DNA from: Candidatus Aminicenantota bacterium | GTDB lineage: Bacteria > Acidobacteriota > Aminicenantia > UBA2199 | Length of the DNA stretch: 33,231 nt | Assembly (NCBI GenBank): GCA_030610885.1 | Contig: JAUWQW010000018.1 | Location: 1-33,231 of the forward strand | Direction of reading: 5' to 3' | In this document: positions 7,610-16,004 of the stretch, piece by piece | How positions within the stretch are numbered: the stretch's first letter is position 1 | Layout of the letters: each line of letters starts with the position of its first letter | The notes under the pieces: generated by a model | The model's database searches: none | Seen by the model: only the letters and a program-made list of their open reading frames with translations | Told to the model about the DNA's origin: nothing | Position numbers and translations under genes: made by a program

Positions 7610-10600
7610 TTATTTGATCTAAATTAAAGACATGTATTCTATTTCTTCCAAGTTTTTTTGCCTGATATAAAGATTTATCTGCTGATAAGATCAACATTAA
7701 TTTGTCATTCTCTTTAGAAGGAATAAAAGTTGCAACTCCTAAACTTACAGTCACTACATTGTTTATACTTGACCCTTTAAAAGAGATTTGCTTATCAATA
7801 ATATTTTGTTTGATTTTTTTTGCTATAAAAACTCCACCCTTTAAATCAGTATTTGGCATTATGATTCCAAATTCTTCTCCGCCATAACGGGCAACAAGGT
7901 CAGCTGGACGATTTAATACACCCTTCATTACTTGAGCAATCATTATCAAACAATTATCCCCTGCCTGATGCCCATAAGTATCATTAAAAAGTTTAAATAA
8001 GTCAACATCTGCCATAATTAATGATATTGGTTTTTGTTCACGCCTTGCTCGATCCCACTCTCTATCTAAATAATCCTGAAAAGTACGGTGATTAGCTATT
8101 CCAGTTAATCCATCTTCTCTAGCTAAACGCTCAAGTGTATCATTGGCTTTTTTAAGTTGTCTTGTTCTCTCATCAACAAGTTCTTGAAGTTTTCTCTTCT
8201 GAGTTTCAATATTCCTTATCCTTTTCTTTAATAATATAAAAAGAGTTCCTATCAAAATAATTAATATTATAATTTTAAATAACAAAGTCTGTGTAAATGG
8301 TGGAATGATCTTGATCTTAATAGATATACCCTCCTCATTCCATACACCATCATTGTTTGAGCCTTTAACTCTGAAAGTATATTCCCCGGGATCAAGATTT
8401 GTATAAGTAGCAAAACGCCTTTTTGAGTCAGTATGTATCCATTCCTTATTAAAACCCTCCATCTTATAAGCATATTTATTCCTGTCTGGAACTCTATAGT
8501 CTAAAGCTGCAAACTCAAAGGAGAAAACACTTGCTTTATATGAGAGTTCTATTTCTTTAGTTTCTGTTATGGGCCTTTTAAGGATCACATTGCCATTTAA
8601 TTTTTTTCCTATATTTAAAGACTTATTAAATATTTTGAAATCTGTAATAACTATAGGAGGTATGTGAGGATTATCCTTTATACTATCAGGATAAAAACAG
8701 TTGAACCCATTCATCCCGCCAACAAATATTTCTCTCCTAGGACTTATACAAAAAGCTCCACGCATGTAACCTTCACTTTTTAAAGTATCACCAATATCAT
8801 AGTTTTTTACTGTTTTTGCTTCAGGATTGAATTTAGATACTCCACTATCTGTTCTTAGCCAAATATTCCCCTCATCATCTGCTACTATTCCCATTATTTT
8901 ATTACTCAATAAAGAATCTCTTCCTGAAAAATGAGTGAACTTCCCTGAGGTTTCATCAAATTTATCCAACCCCCAATCACTTCCAATCCACAATGTGCTT
9001 GTTTTGTCCTCAAATATAAAAAAAACCCGATCCATTTGCTTCTGAGCTCTTGTACCTGTATCATATTGGTATGTTCTAAATTGTTTTGTTTGTCTATCAA
9101 ATTTATTTATTCCATTTCCAGTTCCAATCCATAGATTGTTAGAACTATCTTCATATATGCACCAAACCTCATCATGACTTATAGAGTTGGGATTATCAGA
9201 GTCATACTTATAATGTATAAATTTTCCTGTATCTCTATCAAACTCATTAAGTCCTCCTGTATAACATCCAACCCACAGGGTATTTGAATGATCTTCATAT
9301 ACACATACAGCACCTCCACTGCCCAAGCTATCATGATTATTAGGATCATATTGATATCGAGTAAATTTTTTAGTTTTTCTATCTAATTTATCCAATCCAG
9401 CATCTGTTCCAACCCACAGTGTATTCGAATGATCTTCATAGATATACCACACTTCATTATGACTCAAACTATTGGGATCGTTTTTATCATATTTATAAAG
9501 CCTGAAATTTCCTGTTGTTCTATTAAATTCATTAAGCCCTTCACGAGTTCCAATCCATATTATACCTGAATGATCCTCAAAGATTGATAATACAGAATTA
9601 TCTACTAAACTATTTGGATTATTAGCATTATGTGTATAACATACAAATTTCTTCGGTTTTAAATCAAATTTATTAACCCCTCCCCCAACTGTTCCAACCC
9701 ACATAATTCCTGACGAATCTTCAAATATACATCTGATATTTTTTGAACTTAATCTTCCAGTATTAGTTGAATTATCTAAAAAATACGTAAGTTTTTCTGT
9801 GTCTGGGTCAAACACATACAATCCATATCCTGTTCCTATCCAAATTTTTCTTCTTGAGTCCTCATATATATTGTTTATTGTAGTATTACCAAAAATATCT
9901 GTACCCTTTAGATTATATAAAAAACGAGTAAATGCACCTGTTTTGGAATTGAAACGATTCAATCCATTTTGGGTTCCAACCCACAAAGTTTCAGATGAAC
10001 TTTTATAAAGAGCACGAATACGATTACTACTGACACTATGCGGGTTATTTGGATCATGATAGTAGTGAACAAATTGACCTGTTTTAGAATCAAAGCGATT
10101 TAGCCCATTACTTGTTGCAATCCATAACTGCACAGCTCTACCTTCTTCAATAGCCCAAATTCTATTATTACTGATACTGTTTGGATTATTTGGGTCATGT
10201 TGATAACGCACAAATTTCTCTATTTTTGGATTAAATTTATTAAGACCACCTTGATATGTTCCAAACCAAAACATACCATAATGATCCTCAAAAAGCGACT
10301 GTACACGATTATCGCTAATACTGTTGGAATCATTCTTATTGAAAATATATGAATAGAAATTTCCTGTTTTTGTGTCAAACTTATTTAAGCCACCACCCCA
10401 TGTACCAATCCATATTATACCAGATCTATCTTTAAACAGATTACCTGGACTATTACTTGAAATTGAGTTGGCATTCAATGGGTCATATTTATATGCAACA
10501 AAATTATATCCATCATATCTTATAAGTCCATCAGTTGTTCCAAACCATATGAAACCTTGATTGTCTTGAACAATTGAATACACAGTACTATTAGGAAGCA

Positions 10601-10721
10601 AATGTTCAATGGTGATGTGACCAAACTTAATACTATCTTTTTCCGCATGCAGATTAAAAAATAAGCTTAATGTTATAATAACTCTAAATATTATTCCAAA
10701 TTTTATAGATTGTTTTGTCAA
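7602..10721 (-). CDS. Propeller sensor diguanylate cyclase (Reg_prop x14, Y_Y_Y, GGDEF)
   Basis: This protein of about 1039 aa makes cyclic di-GMP in response to an extracytoplasmic signal. A signal sequence/first helix is followed by 14 repeats of the two-component-regulator propeller type (IWIGTxxGLNKFD pattern), enough for two seven-bladed propellers. A Y_Y_Y domain follows at about 730-815, with RNKYAYKMEGFNKEWI and PGEYTFRVKGSN. Next are a membrane helix (about 815-838), a short coiled coil and a GGDEF domain. The active site is GGEEF at 947-951, and RPAD five residues before it matches the RxxD product-inhibition site, so it is probably active and feedback-controlled. I chose TTG at 10721: GGAG lies 6 bases before it, whereas a TTG at 10733 has no such site. 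The architecture resembles Bacteroidetes hybrid two-component sensors with the kinase replaced by GGDEF. It follows the TraB gene by 20 bp. Confidence 0.93.
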   Translation of the reverse strand: MTKQSIKFGIIFRVIITLSLFFNLHAEKDSIKFGHITIEHLLPNSTVYSIVQDNQGFIWFGTTDGLIRYDGYNFVAYKYDPLNANSISSNSPGNLFKDRSGIIWIGTWGGGLNKFDTKTGNFYSYIFNKNDSNSISDNRVQSLFEDHYGMFWFGTYQGGLNKFNPKIEKFVRYQHDPNNPNSISNNRIWAIEEGRAVQLWIATSNGLNRFDSKTGQFVHYYHDPNNPHSVSSNRIRALYKSSSETLWVGTQNGLNRFNSKTGAFTRFLYNLKGTDIFGNTTINNIYEDSRRKIWIGTGYGLYVFDPDTEKLTYFLDNSTNTGRLSSKNIRCIFEDSSGIMWVGTVGGGVNKFDLKPKKFVCYTHNANNPNSLVDNSVLSIFEDHSGIIWIGTREGLNEFNRTTGNFRLYKYDKNDPNSLSHNEVWYIYEDHSNTLWVGTDAGLDKLDRKTKKFTRYQYDPNNHDSLGSGGAVCVYEDHSNTLWVGCYTGGLNEFDRDTGKFIHYKYDSDNPNSISHDEVWCIYEDSSNNLWIGTGNGINKFDRQTKQFRTYQYDTGTRAQKQMDRVFFIFEDKTSTLWIGSDWGLDKFDETSGKFTHFSGRDSLLSNKIMGIVADDEGNIWLRTDSGVSKFNPEAKTVKNYDIGDTLKSEGYMRGAFCISPRREIFVGGMNGFNCFYPDSIKDNPHIPPIVITDFKIFNKSLNIGKKLNGNVILKRPITETKEIELSYKASVFSFEFAALDYRVPDRNKYAYKMEGFNKEWIHTDSKRRFATYTNLDPGEYTFRVKGSNNDGVWNEEGISIKIKIIPPFTQTLLFKIIILIILIGTLFILLKKRIRNIETQKRKLQELVDERTRQLKKANDTLERLAREDGLTGIANHRTFQDYLDREWDRARREQKPISLIMADVDLFKLFNDTYGHQAGDNCLIMIAQVMKGVLNRPADLVARYGGEEFGIIMPNTDLKGGVFIAKKIKQNIIDKQISFKGSSINNVVTVSLGVATFIPSKENDKLMLILSADKSLYQAKKLGRNRIHVFNLDQIII

Positions 10722-10741
10722 TCCATTCTCCAATTTATAAA

Positions 10742-11653
10742 TTATAATTGAGTTAAATTAACTCCCCTGTTTCTGAGCAATTGGATAATACCATTTTTCC
10801 CAATTAGATGGCCTGCACCAACAACAATGAAAAATTTCTTTTTTGTTTTTAAAAATGACTCGATCTTCTCCACCATTTTTTCATTTCTATCATCTATTAG
10901 TTTTCTATAAAAGTCTTTTAATTCAGGTAAATTCTGGATACTTTCATATAATATTTTTTCCATCTCAAAAGCATTACCTTCAGACCAAGCCTTAACCATT
11001 CCTCCTACCTGTTTTCTAGATTTAGAAGCCTCTTTTAAAGTATAAAATAAAAATTTATCCTGTTGCTCAGCAGAAAAACTATCAAGAAGATTGACCTGAA
11101 ATTCAGCCCCCTCTAACTCAAGAATTTCTTTTTTTTTCAAAGCCTTGTCTAAAAAATATTTATCAATTCCGAAATTTGGATCAAGACCCAATTTCATCAA
11201 TTCAAAGCTCGTAATAGTCATTGCTAAAAACCATGGTTTAAACTTTTGAAAATTGGAAATATCCATTCCATATTCTTTTAGCTTTTTCTCAGCAAGAGTA
11301 TAAGTCTTTTTTGAAATATTATTTTTTAATATCTTATCTCCAGCATACATTCCTCTTTGCATAATGAGTAGAATTGCTTCTGCTATTTTATCATTGGAAA
11401 GATTAGCCTCCACAACCAATACACTTGATTCCTCAAATGCATTCTCTATTTTTTTATTAAGAGGATACATATCTTTTTTCAAAAAATGAATTGAGCCTAA
11501 AATATAACTTGTATTTGTGTTTGATTGAATCTGCCACAAAAAAGTTTCCCCATTTTTTGAACCTATTTGCTTGGAACAAAAAATAGCAAAAGGGAATAAT
11601 ACAATAAGAAAAAATGCAATAAGGTTTCTTTTCAGGCCTGTTAATCTACACAC
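10742..11653 (-). CDS. TraB/GumN family protein, exported
   Basis: The 303-aa protein belongs to the TraB/PrgY/GumN family, named for a pheromone-shutdown protein and related to Tiki-type metalloproteases. Visible hallmarks are the N-terminal GxxH motif in ILGSIHFL (His56) and the C-terminal VGAGHLIGKNGIIQLL. A basic start and a hydrophobic stretch (LIAFFLIVLFPFAIFC) indicate export. The cysteine at the end could be lipidated, but Phe at -1 makes a poor lipobox, so anchoring is uncertain. The start is GTG with AAGGAG 8 bases upstream. A membrane-associated metal-dependent hydrolase is the likely role (family knowledge); the target is unknown. It lies downstream of a small lysine-rich gene and upstream of the diguanylate cyclase, all on the minus strand. 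Confidence 0.88.
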   Translation of the reverse strand: MCRLTGLKRNLIAFFLIVLFPFAIFCSKQIGSKNGETFLWQIQSNTNTSYILGSIHFLKKDMYPLNKKIENAFEESSVLVVEANLSNDKIAEAILLIMQRGMYAGDKILKNNISKKTYTLAEKKLKEYGMDISNFQKFKPWFLAMTITSFELMKLGLDPNFGIDKYFLDKALKKKEILELEGAEFQVNLLDSFSAEQQDKFLFYTLKEASKSRKQVGGMVKAWSEGNAFEMEKILYESIQNLPELKDFYRKLIDDRNEKMVEKIESFLKTKKKFFIVVGAGHLIGKNGIIQLLRNRGVNLTQL

Positions 11654-11707
11654 AATATATTCTCCTTAAATTTTAAAATTCAATACTTTAAAATAGTATC
11701 TAAAACT

Positions 11708-11806
11708 TTATTCCTTCTTTGATTTTTCTTTCTTGTCTTTTCTCTTCTCCTTTAATGTTCTTTTTGGGGCCTTTTTTGCCTTTTTTTCTATCCTTTTTTC
11801 TCCCAT
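11708..11806 (-). CDS. 32-aa lysine-rich small protein
   Basis: This short frame is preceded by a full AGGAGG ribosome site and, further up, by a good promoter at 11837-11865. It encodes 32 residues beginning MGEKRIEKKAKKAPKRTLKE; 14 are lysine and 3 arginine, with 6 acidic residues. There is no hydrophobic segment, so it is a soluble, probably unstructured or helical, strongly basic protein. Such proteins usually bind nucleic acid or ribosomes (inference). I have a general recollection of similar KEKRKEKK-type miniproteins in other genomes but cannot verify this here. The gene fills the gap between tatD and the TraB gene. The combination of promoter, ribosome site, start and stop makes it a real gene candidate rather than a poly-A artefact. 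Confidence 0.7.
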   Translation of the reverse strand: MGEKRIEKKAKKAPKRTLKEKRKDKKEKSKKE

Positions 11807-11836
11807 TTTTCTTTCCTCCTATTTAATCTCTTTCTA

Positions 11837-11865
11837 AGTATAATTAATTCTAAGTGTATTGTAAA
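11837..11865 (-). promoter_or_regulatory. Sigma-70 type promoter of the small lysine-rich gene
   Basis: On the minus strand TTTACA (11860-11865), a 17-base spacer and TATACT (11837-11842) lie about 30 bases upstream of the small gene's start. It could also drive the TraB and diguanylate cyclase genes. Confidence 0.6.
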
Positions 11866-11881
11866 GTCCTTTTCAAATTTG

Positions 11882-12661
11882 TTAATGAATATTAAAATTC
11901 ATTAACCTGTTAAAATTTTTATTTACAATACTATTCAACTCTTTAACAGAAATACCCCTTATTTCAGAAATTTTTTCAGCAACAATTTTTGCTCTTAAAG
12001 GAGTATTTAACTTACCTCTAAAAGGTTCTGGCGAAAGATAAGGGGAATCAGTTTCATAAAAAACCCTGTTCAGAGGTAATGTTTTTACAATTTCTCTCAA
12101 ATAATCACTCTTTTTAAATGTAACAATACCTGAAATAGAAATATAATATCCCCTTTCTAATATTTCCTTAGCATCTTCCATACTCCCTGTATAACAATGA
12201 AAAATAACTGGTAAATTAAATTCCATTTGCTCAAGAGTCTTTAAAATCTCTTTTTCTGCCTCTCTGGAATGGATGAGTAATGGCATATTAACTTCTTTTG
12301 CAATATTAATCTGCCTTTTAAAAACCTTTAGCTGATTTTCAGGAGTTGATAGGTTGTAATGGAAATCAAGTCCAGCTTCCCCCACTGCAATCACCCTATT
12401 ATTTTCTAAAAATTTAATTATTTTTCTCTCAATCTCCGAAGTATATTGGTCAGCATTGTGTGGATGAGCAGCAGTCATACATAAGATGTTATCATTGTAT
12501 TCAAGAACCTCAAAAGTTTGCTCATACGACTCTTTCTCATAAGGGTCAGCAATAGTAACTATCTTTGAAAAACCAGAATTAAAACATTCATCAATTATCT
12601 TTTTCCTTTGCCCCTCAAAATCTTTATGATCTAAATGACAATGAAAATCTATAAAATTCAT
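11882..12661 (-). CDS. TatD family metal-dependent hydrolase (DNase)
   Basis: The 259-aa protein is a standard-length TatD hydrolase, a TIM-barrel metalloenzyme with 3'-5' DNA exonuclease activity in studied members. Metal ligands are visible in order: FIDFHCHLDH (His7, His9), AVGEAGLDFHY (Glu), LIHSREA (His), IFHCYTGS (His) and YETDSPYLSPEPFRGK (Asp). The N-terminal HxH and the ETDSPYL signature leave little doubt. The start is ATG with GAGG just upstream and a promoter at 12675-12702. It is the first gene of the minus-strand series leading to the small basic protein, TraB and the diguanylate cyclase, although the small gene has its own promoter. Confidence 0.95.
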   Translation of the reverse strand: MNFIDFHCHLDHKDFEGQRKKIIDECFNSGFSKIVTIADPYEKESYEQTFEVLEYNDNILCMTAAHPHNADQYTSEIERKIIKFLENNRVIAVGEAGLDFHYNLSTPENQLKVFKRQINIAKEVNMPLLIHSREAEKEILKTLEQMEFNLPVIFHCYTGSMEDAKEILERGYYISISGIVTFKKSDYLREIVKTLPLNRVFYETDSPYLSPEPFRGKLNTPLRAKIVAEKISEIRGISVKELNSIVNKNFNRLMNFNIH

Positions 12662-12674
12662 CTCAACCTCATTA

Positions 12675-12702
12675 TTTATATAGATAGCTTCTATAATTTC
12701 AA
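12675..12702 (-). promoter_or_regulatory. Predicted promoter of tatD
   Basis: On the minus strand TTGAAA (12697-12702), a 16-base spacer and TATAAA (12675-12680) lie 13 bases before the ATG, which would give a very short leader. Confidence 0.5.
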
Positions 12703-12786
12703 TGTTTTTTCACACCTTATTATAATATATTTTGATATTGTAAGAAACCCTTTATCTACTTTTTTTTAAACTCAAAATTTTTTAAT

Positions 12787-12815
12787 TTGACAATTTTTTA
12801 TTCATAATATATAAA
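12787..12815 (+). promoter_or_regulatory. Sigma-70 type promoter of the AGCS symporter gene
   Basis: TTGACA (12787-12792), a 17-base spacer and TATAAA (12810-12815) form a near-consensus promoter about 45 bases before the start codon. Confidence 0.65.
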
Positions 12816-12858
12816 TTAACTTTTCATACAAAAAAATTTTCAAAAGCTGAGGTTGCAT

Positions 12859-14262
12859 ATGGGTCAGATCTTACATTTTATTGACAGTATAATAGTAAAA
12901 TACAATGAGTATGTAGGCGGATACCTGCTTTTAATAATGCTCGTACCTACAGGAATTTATTTTGCTATTAAATTTAATTTCCTTCACATAACAAAGCTTT
13001 CACATGCTATTAAAGTAATAAGTGGTAAATATGACAAAAAAGAGGATACAGGAGATATCAATCATTTTCGCGCCCTTACAACAGCATTATCAGCAACAAT
13101 AGGAACCGGAAACATAGTTGGTGTTGCTCTTGCCATATATTTCGGAGGGCCTGGTGCTGTATTCTGGATGTGGGTTACAGGTTTTCTGGGAATGATATTA
13201 AAATTTGTAGAGTGCACTCTCTCTTTTAAATTCAGAAAGATACACAAGGATGGATCGATCTCAGGTGGTCCTATGTATTATATGGAAATGGGTTTAAAAG
13301 AAAAATTCGGGCCTTTTGCAAAGGTTATTGCAGTGATTTTTGCTGCTGCTACTATATTGTGCTCAATTGGAACAGGAAATATGGCACAATCCAACTCAAT
13401 CTCAGATGTTTTAAGATCAAATTACAGCATTCCAACATGGCAAACCGGATTAATATTATCATCTTTTGTACTTCTTGTAATTGTAGGAGGAATAAAAAGA
13501 ATTGCAGAGGTTACTTCAAAACTTGTCCCTTTTATGGCTTTCTTATATTTTGCAAGCGCTATCACAGTGATTATGATCTTTTATAATAAAATCCCTGATG
13601 CATTTTTCCTGATACTTAACAGCGCATTTACTGGAACTGCAGCATATGGCGGGTTTATTGGTTCTTCTTTTATTATTACACTCAGATTTGGTGTAGCAAG
13701 AGGGCTATTTTCAAATGAAGCAGGTCAGGGTTCTGCAGCAATTGCTCATGCAGCAGCAAAAACAAAATATCCTGTAAGAGAGGGACTGGTAGCCTCAGTT
13801 GGTCCATTAATAGATACTCTTATAATCTGCAGTTTAACTGCTTTTACAATCATATTAACAGGTGCATGGAGAACAGGGATAAAGGGAGTAGGAATGACTG
13901 TAGAGGGATTCACAAGAGGGCTTTCACATATAGGAATAGGCGCAATGGGTCCACATATTGTTGCTGGAGGATTGATTCTTTTTGCATTCTCTACCATTAT
14001 AAGCTGGTCATATTATGGAACAAGGGCTGCAGAATACCTGTTAGGATCAAAATCAATTAAACCATACAGATATGTTTATGGTATATTTGTATTTTTAGGT
14101 TCAATATGGGGAATTGATATAGTATGGCACTTTGTTGATATGGTAATAACATTTATGACAATTCCCAATTTAATCGCAATATTAATATTATCACCTATTG
14201 TAAAAAAGGAAGTTAAGAAATATTTTGAATTAATGAGCAAAGATCAGAACAAGCTCCTCTGA
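12859..14262 (+). CDS. Sodium:alanine symporter, AGCS family
   Basis: This is an inner-membrane protein of about 467 aa with roughly ten hydrophobic segments. Family motifs include FRALTTALSATIGTGNIVGVA near residue 70, ISGGPMYYMEMGL, GTGNMAQSNSI, and GLFSNEAGQGSAAIAHAAA near residue 290. AGCS transporters take up alanine or glycine with Na+. The ATG at 12859 is preferred because GAGG lies 6 bases upstream; a TTG two codons earlier has no room for a ribosome site. It is transcribed alone from a strong promoter, divergent from tatD. Amino acid import fits the aminotransferase/AOR operon 5 kb away only loosely. The 3' end abuts the hisC-like remnant with no terminator between. Confidence 0.95.
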   Translation: MGQILHFIDSIIVKYNEYVGGYLLLIMLVPTGIYFAIKFNFLHITKLSHAIKVISGKYDKKEDTGDINHFRALTTALSATIGTGNIVGVALAIYFGGPGAVFWMWVTGFLGMILKFVECTLSFKFRKIHKDGSISGGPMYYMEMGLKEKFGPFAKVIAVIFAAATILCSIGTGNMAQSNSISDVLRSNYSIPTWQTGLILSSFVLLVIVGGIKRIAEVTSKLVPFMAFLYFASAITVIMIFYNKIPDAFFLILNSAFTGTAAYGGFIGSSFIITLRFGVARGLFSNEAGQGSAAIAHAAAKTKYPVREGLVASVGPLIDTLIICSLTAFTIILTGAWRTGIKGVGMTVEGFTRGLSHIGIGAMGPHIVAGGLILFAFSTIISWSYYGTRAAEYLLGSKSIKPYRYVYGIFVFLGSIWGIDIVWHFVDMVITFMTIPNLIAILILSPIVKKEVKKYFELMSKDQNKLL

Positions 14263-14263
14263 T

Positions 14264-14479
14264 TTAACATAAATTATATACTTTTGGGGAAAAGAGAAGA
14301 AAATTTGTCTCAGAGGCAACTGTTTCAATATTTAGAGCCTCTAATCTATTAAAGAGCTTTTCTCTATTCTGTAGATTGAGTTTTGCGCTTTTGTTCTTAA
14401 AATCACCATTTGCAAGTGAAGCCAGAGCAGCACATTGAGCAACTCTTGTCACATTAAGCAGTTTGACAAAATATAAATT
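14264..14479 (-). pseudogene. Fragment of a histidinol-phosphate aminotransferase-like gene
   Basis: The minus-strand frame reads NVTRVAQCAALASLAN, then NREKLFNRLEALNIETVASE and TNFLLFSP. This closely follows the segment of HisC-type aminotransferases after the PLP lysine (normally PFNVxxxAQAAALAAL ... LYxxLEALGxxxxPSxANFLL). The frame is open from 14479 to a stop at 14264-14266. The N-terminal two thirds, with the catalytic lysine, and the final about 60 residues are absent. No matching sequence is visible in 14480-14639. It has no ribosome site and ends 1 bp from the symporter stop. I read it as a decayed remnant. A complete hisC elsewhere in the genome would be expected. Confidence 0.65.
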
Positions 14480-14639
14480 TTAGTTGAAAAATTCTGCAAT
14501 GTATATTACATTAATCTTAGAGTATAGCTAACTCTTTACTTATAAAAAAGATGGGGATGAAACTTACATTTAATAATGCAATGCGGATAACTTGACTTTT
14601 TGTTTTAAAGGAAAAAAAATATAAAAGGAGTAAAATAAA
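14480..14639 (+). promoter_or_regulatory. Upstream region of the propeller/OMP/protease cluster
   Basis: This non-coding stretch presumably holds the promoter of the exported-protein cluster. The best candidate is TTGAAA (14484-14489), a 17-base spacer and TACATT (14507-14512), but the -10 box is weak. A ribosome site AAAAGGAG lies just before the ATG at 14640. No convincing repeat or RNA structure was seen. Confidence 0.3.
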
Positions 14640-16004
14640 ATGAGAAAAATTATTATTGCAGGAATGTTTTTTCTTGCTTTAACTTTTATCCCCCTCAATG
14701 CTCAACGGGAATGGGCAAAAACCTATGGAGGCAGTGACAATGATGAAGCCTCGTTCATTCAACAGACGAGTGATGGAGGTTATATTGTTGCAGGATACAC
14801 TCGCCCTATTAACGCTGTAAAGGGGGACATCTGGATTTTAAAGCTTAGCACAGCAGGAGTGATTGAATGGCAACGAACCTATGGAGAAAGTGACGATGAT
14901 TATGCCGAATGTATTCAACAGACAAATGATGGGAGTTATATTGTGGCAGGCCACACTAAGTCCTTTGGTGCTGGAGGTTCTGATATCTGGATTTTAAAGC
15001 TTGACTCAAAGGGGAATATTAAATGGCAACGAACCTATGGAGGGAGTGACTTGGATTTGGTTTATTCCATTCAGCAGACAGATGATGATGGTTATATTCT
15101 TGTAGCCCGCACTTGCTCCTTTGGTGCTGGGAGCGATGACATCTGGATTTTAAAGCTTGACTCAGAGGGGAATATTAAATGGCAACGAACCTATGGAGGA
15201 ACTAGCTATGATATGGCTTATTCTATTCAACAGACAAGCGATAGAGGGTATATTGTGGCTGGACGCACTTACTCCTTCGGTGAAGGAAAAGATGATGCCT
15301 GGATTTTAAAGCTTACTTCAAGTGGAGATATCGAGTGGCAACGAACATATGGAGGCAGTGGCTATGATGGATCTTCATTTATTCAACAGACAAGTGATGG
15401 AGGTTATATTGTTTTAGGTTACTACACTTTTGATTGCTTGGAGGGGGCTGATACCTGGATTTTAAAGCTTAATCCAGAGGGAGAGATCGAGTGGCAACAA
15501 ACCTATAAAGAAATTGACGGCCATGACTTTTTCCCTCGTTCTTTTCAGCAGACAAGTGATGGAGGTTATATTGTTGCAGGCTGGATTGACCTCACTGGTT
15601 GGGCATTTGGTGATGCTTGGATTTTAAAGCTTACTTCAATAGGAGATATCGAGTGGCAACGAATCTATGGAGAAAGTGATCCTCACAGTGATAATGCTTC
15701 TTCCATTCAGGAGACAAGTGATGGTGGATATATTGCTGCAGGCTCGACTAACTCCTTTGGTGCTGGAAACACTGATATCTGGATTTTAAAGCTTGACTCA
15801 GAGGGAGAGATTGATCCATCCTGTGGATTTATAAGAAGCTCAAATGCTATAGTTTCAACCACACATATTTCCCCCTCTAATACGAGTGTAACACCTGTAA
15901 ATACAAATGTTACTCCTCAGAGCACCCATATCTCACCTCAAGATACCAATATAATTTCTAATCTTATCTGTAGTAGAAAGAAAAAAGGAGGCGGAAGAAG
16001 ATGA
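14640..16004 (+). CDS. Exported seven-repeat beta-propeller protein
   Basis: The 454-aa protein has a signal peptide (MRKIIIAGMFFLALTFIPLNA, cleavage likely after LNA). Seven tandem repeats of about 50-60 residues follow, each with the pattern WQRTYGGSxxD, then IQQTSDGGYIVAGxT, then DxWILKLxxxG. Seven repeats suggest one seven-bladed propeller. The repeats stay very similar even at DNA level (a TGGATTTTAAAGCTT core recurs), which implies recent duplication or gene conversion. After the last repeat come one cysteine and a Ser/Thr/Pro/Asn-rich linker, then a basic tail. It is probably secreted or at the cell surface and involved in binding. A precise function cannot be given. Its stop overlaps the next start (ATGA), so translation is coupled to the beta-barrel gene. 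Confidence 0.85.
   Translation: MRKIIIAGMFFLALTFIPLNAQREWAKTYGGSDNDEASFIQQTSDGGYIVAGYTRPINAVKGDIWILKLSTAGVIEWQRTYGESDDDYAECIQQTNDGSYIVAGHTKSFGAGGSDIWILKLDSKGNIKWQRTYGGSDLDLVYSIQQTDDDGYILVARTCSFGAGSDDIWILKLDSEGNIKWQRTYGGTSYDMAYSIQQTSDRGYIVAGRTYSFGEGKDDAWILKLTSSGDIEWQRTYGGSGYDGSSFIQQTSDGGYIVLGYYTFDCLEGADTWILKLNPEGEIEWQQTYKEIDGHDFFPRSFQQTSDGGYIVAGWIDLTGWAFGDAWILKLTSIGDIEWQRIYGESDPHSDNASSIQETSDGGYIAAGSTNSFGAGNTDIWILKLDSEGEIDPSCGFIRSSNAIVSTTHISPSNTSVTPVNTNVTPQSTHISPQDTNIISNLICSRKKKGGGRR

Noticed and set aside
14700-15830. Recurrent DNA segments resembling a CRISPR or minisatellite array
   Set aside because: Units are in frame, about 150-180 bases long and encode propeller blades; there are no constant short repeats with unique spacers.
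15960-16004. C-terminal Cys plus KKKGGGRR tail of the propeller protein as a sorting signal
   Set aside because: The codons for KGGG are the AGGAGG ribosome site (15986-15991) of the overlapping next gene, and there is no hydrophobic helix before the basic tail, so it is more simply a by-product of that site.
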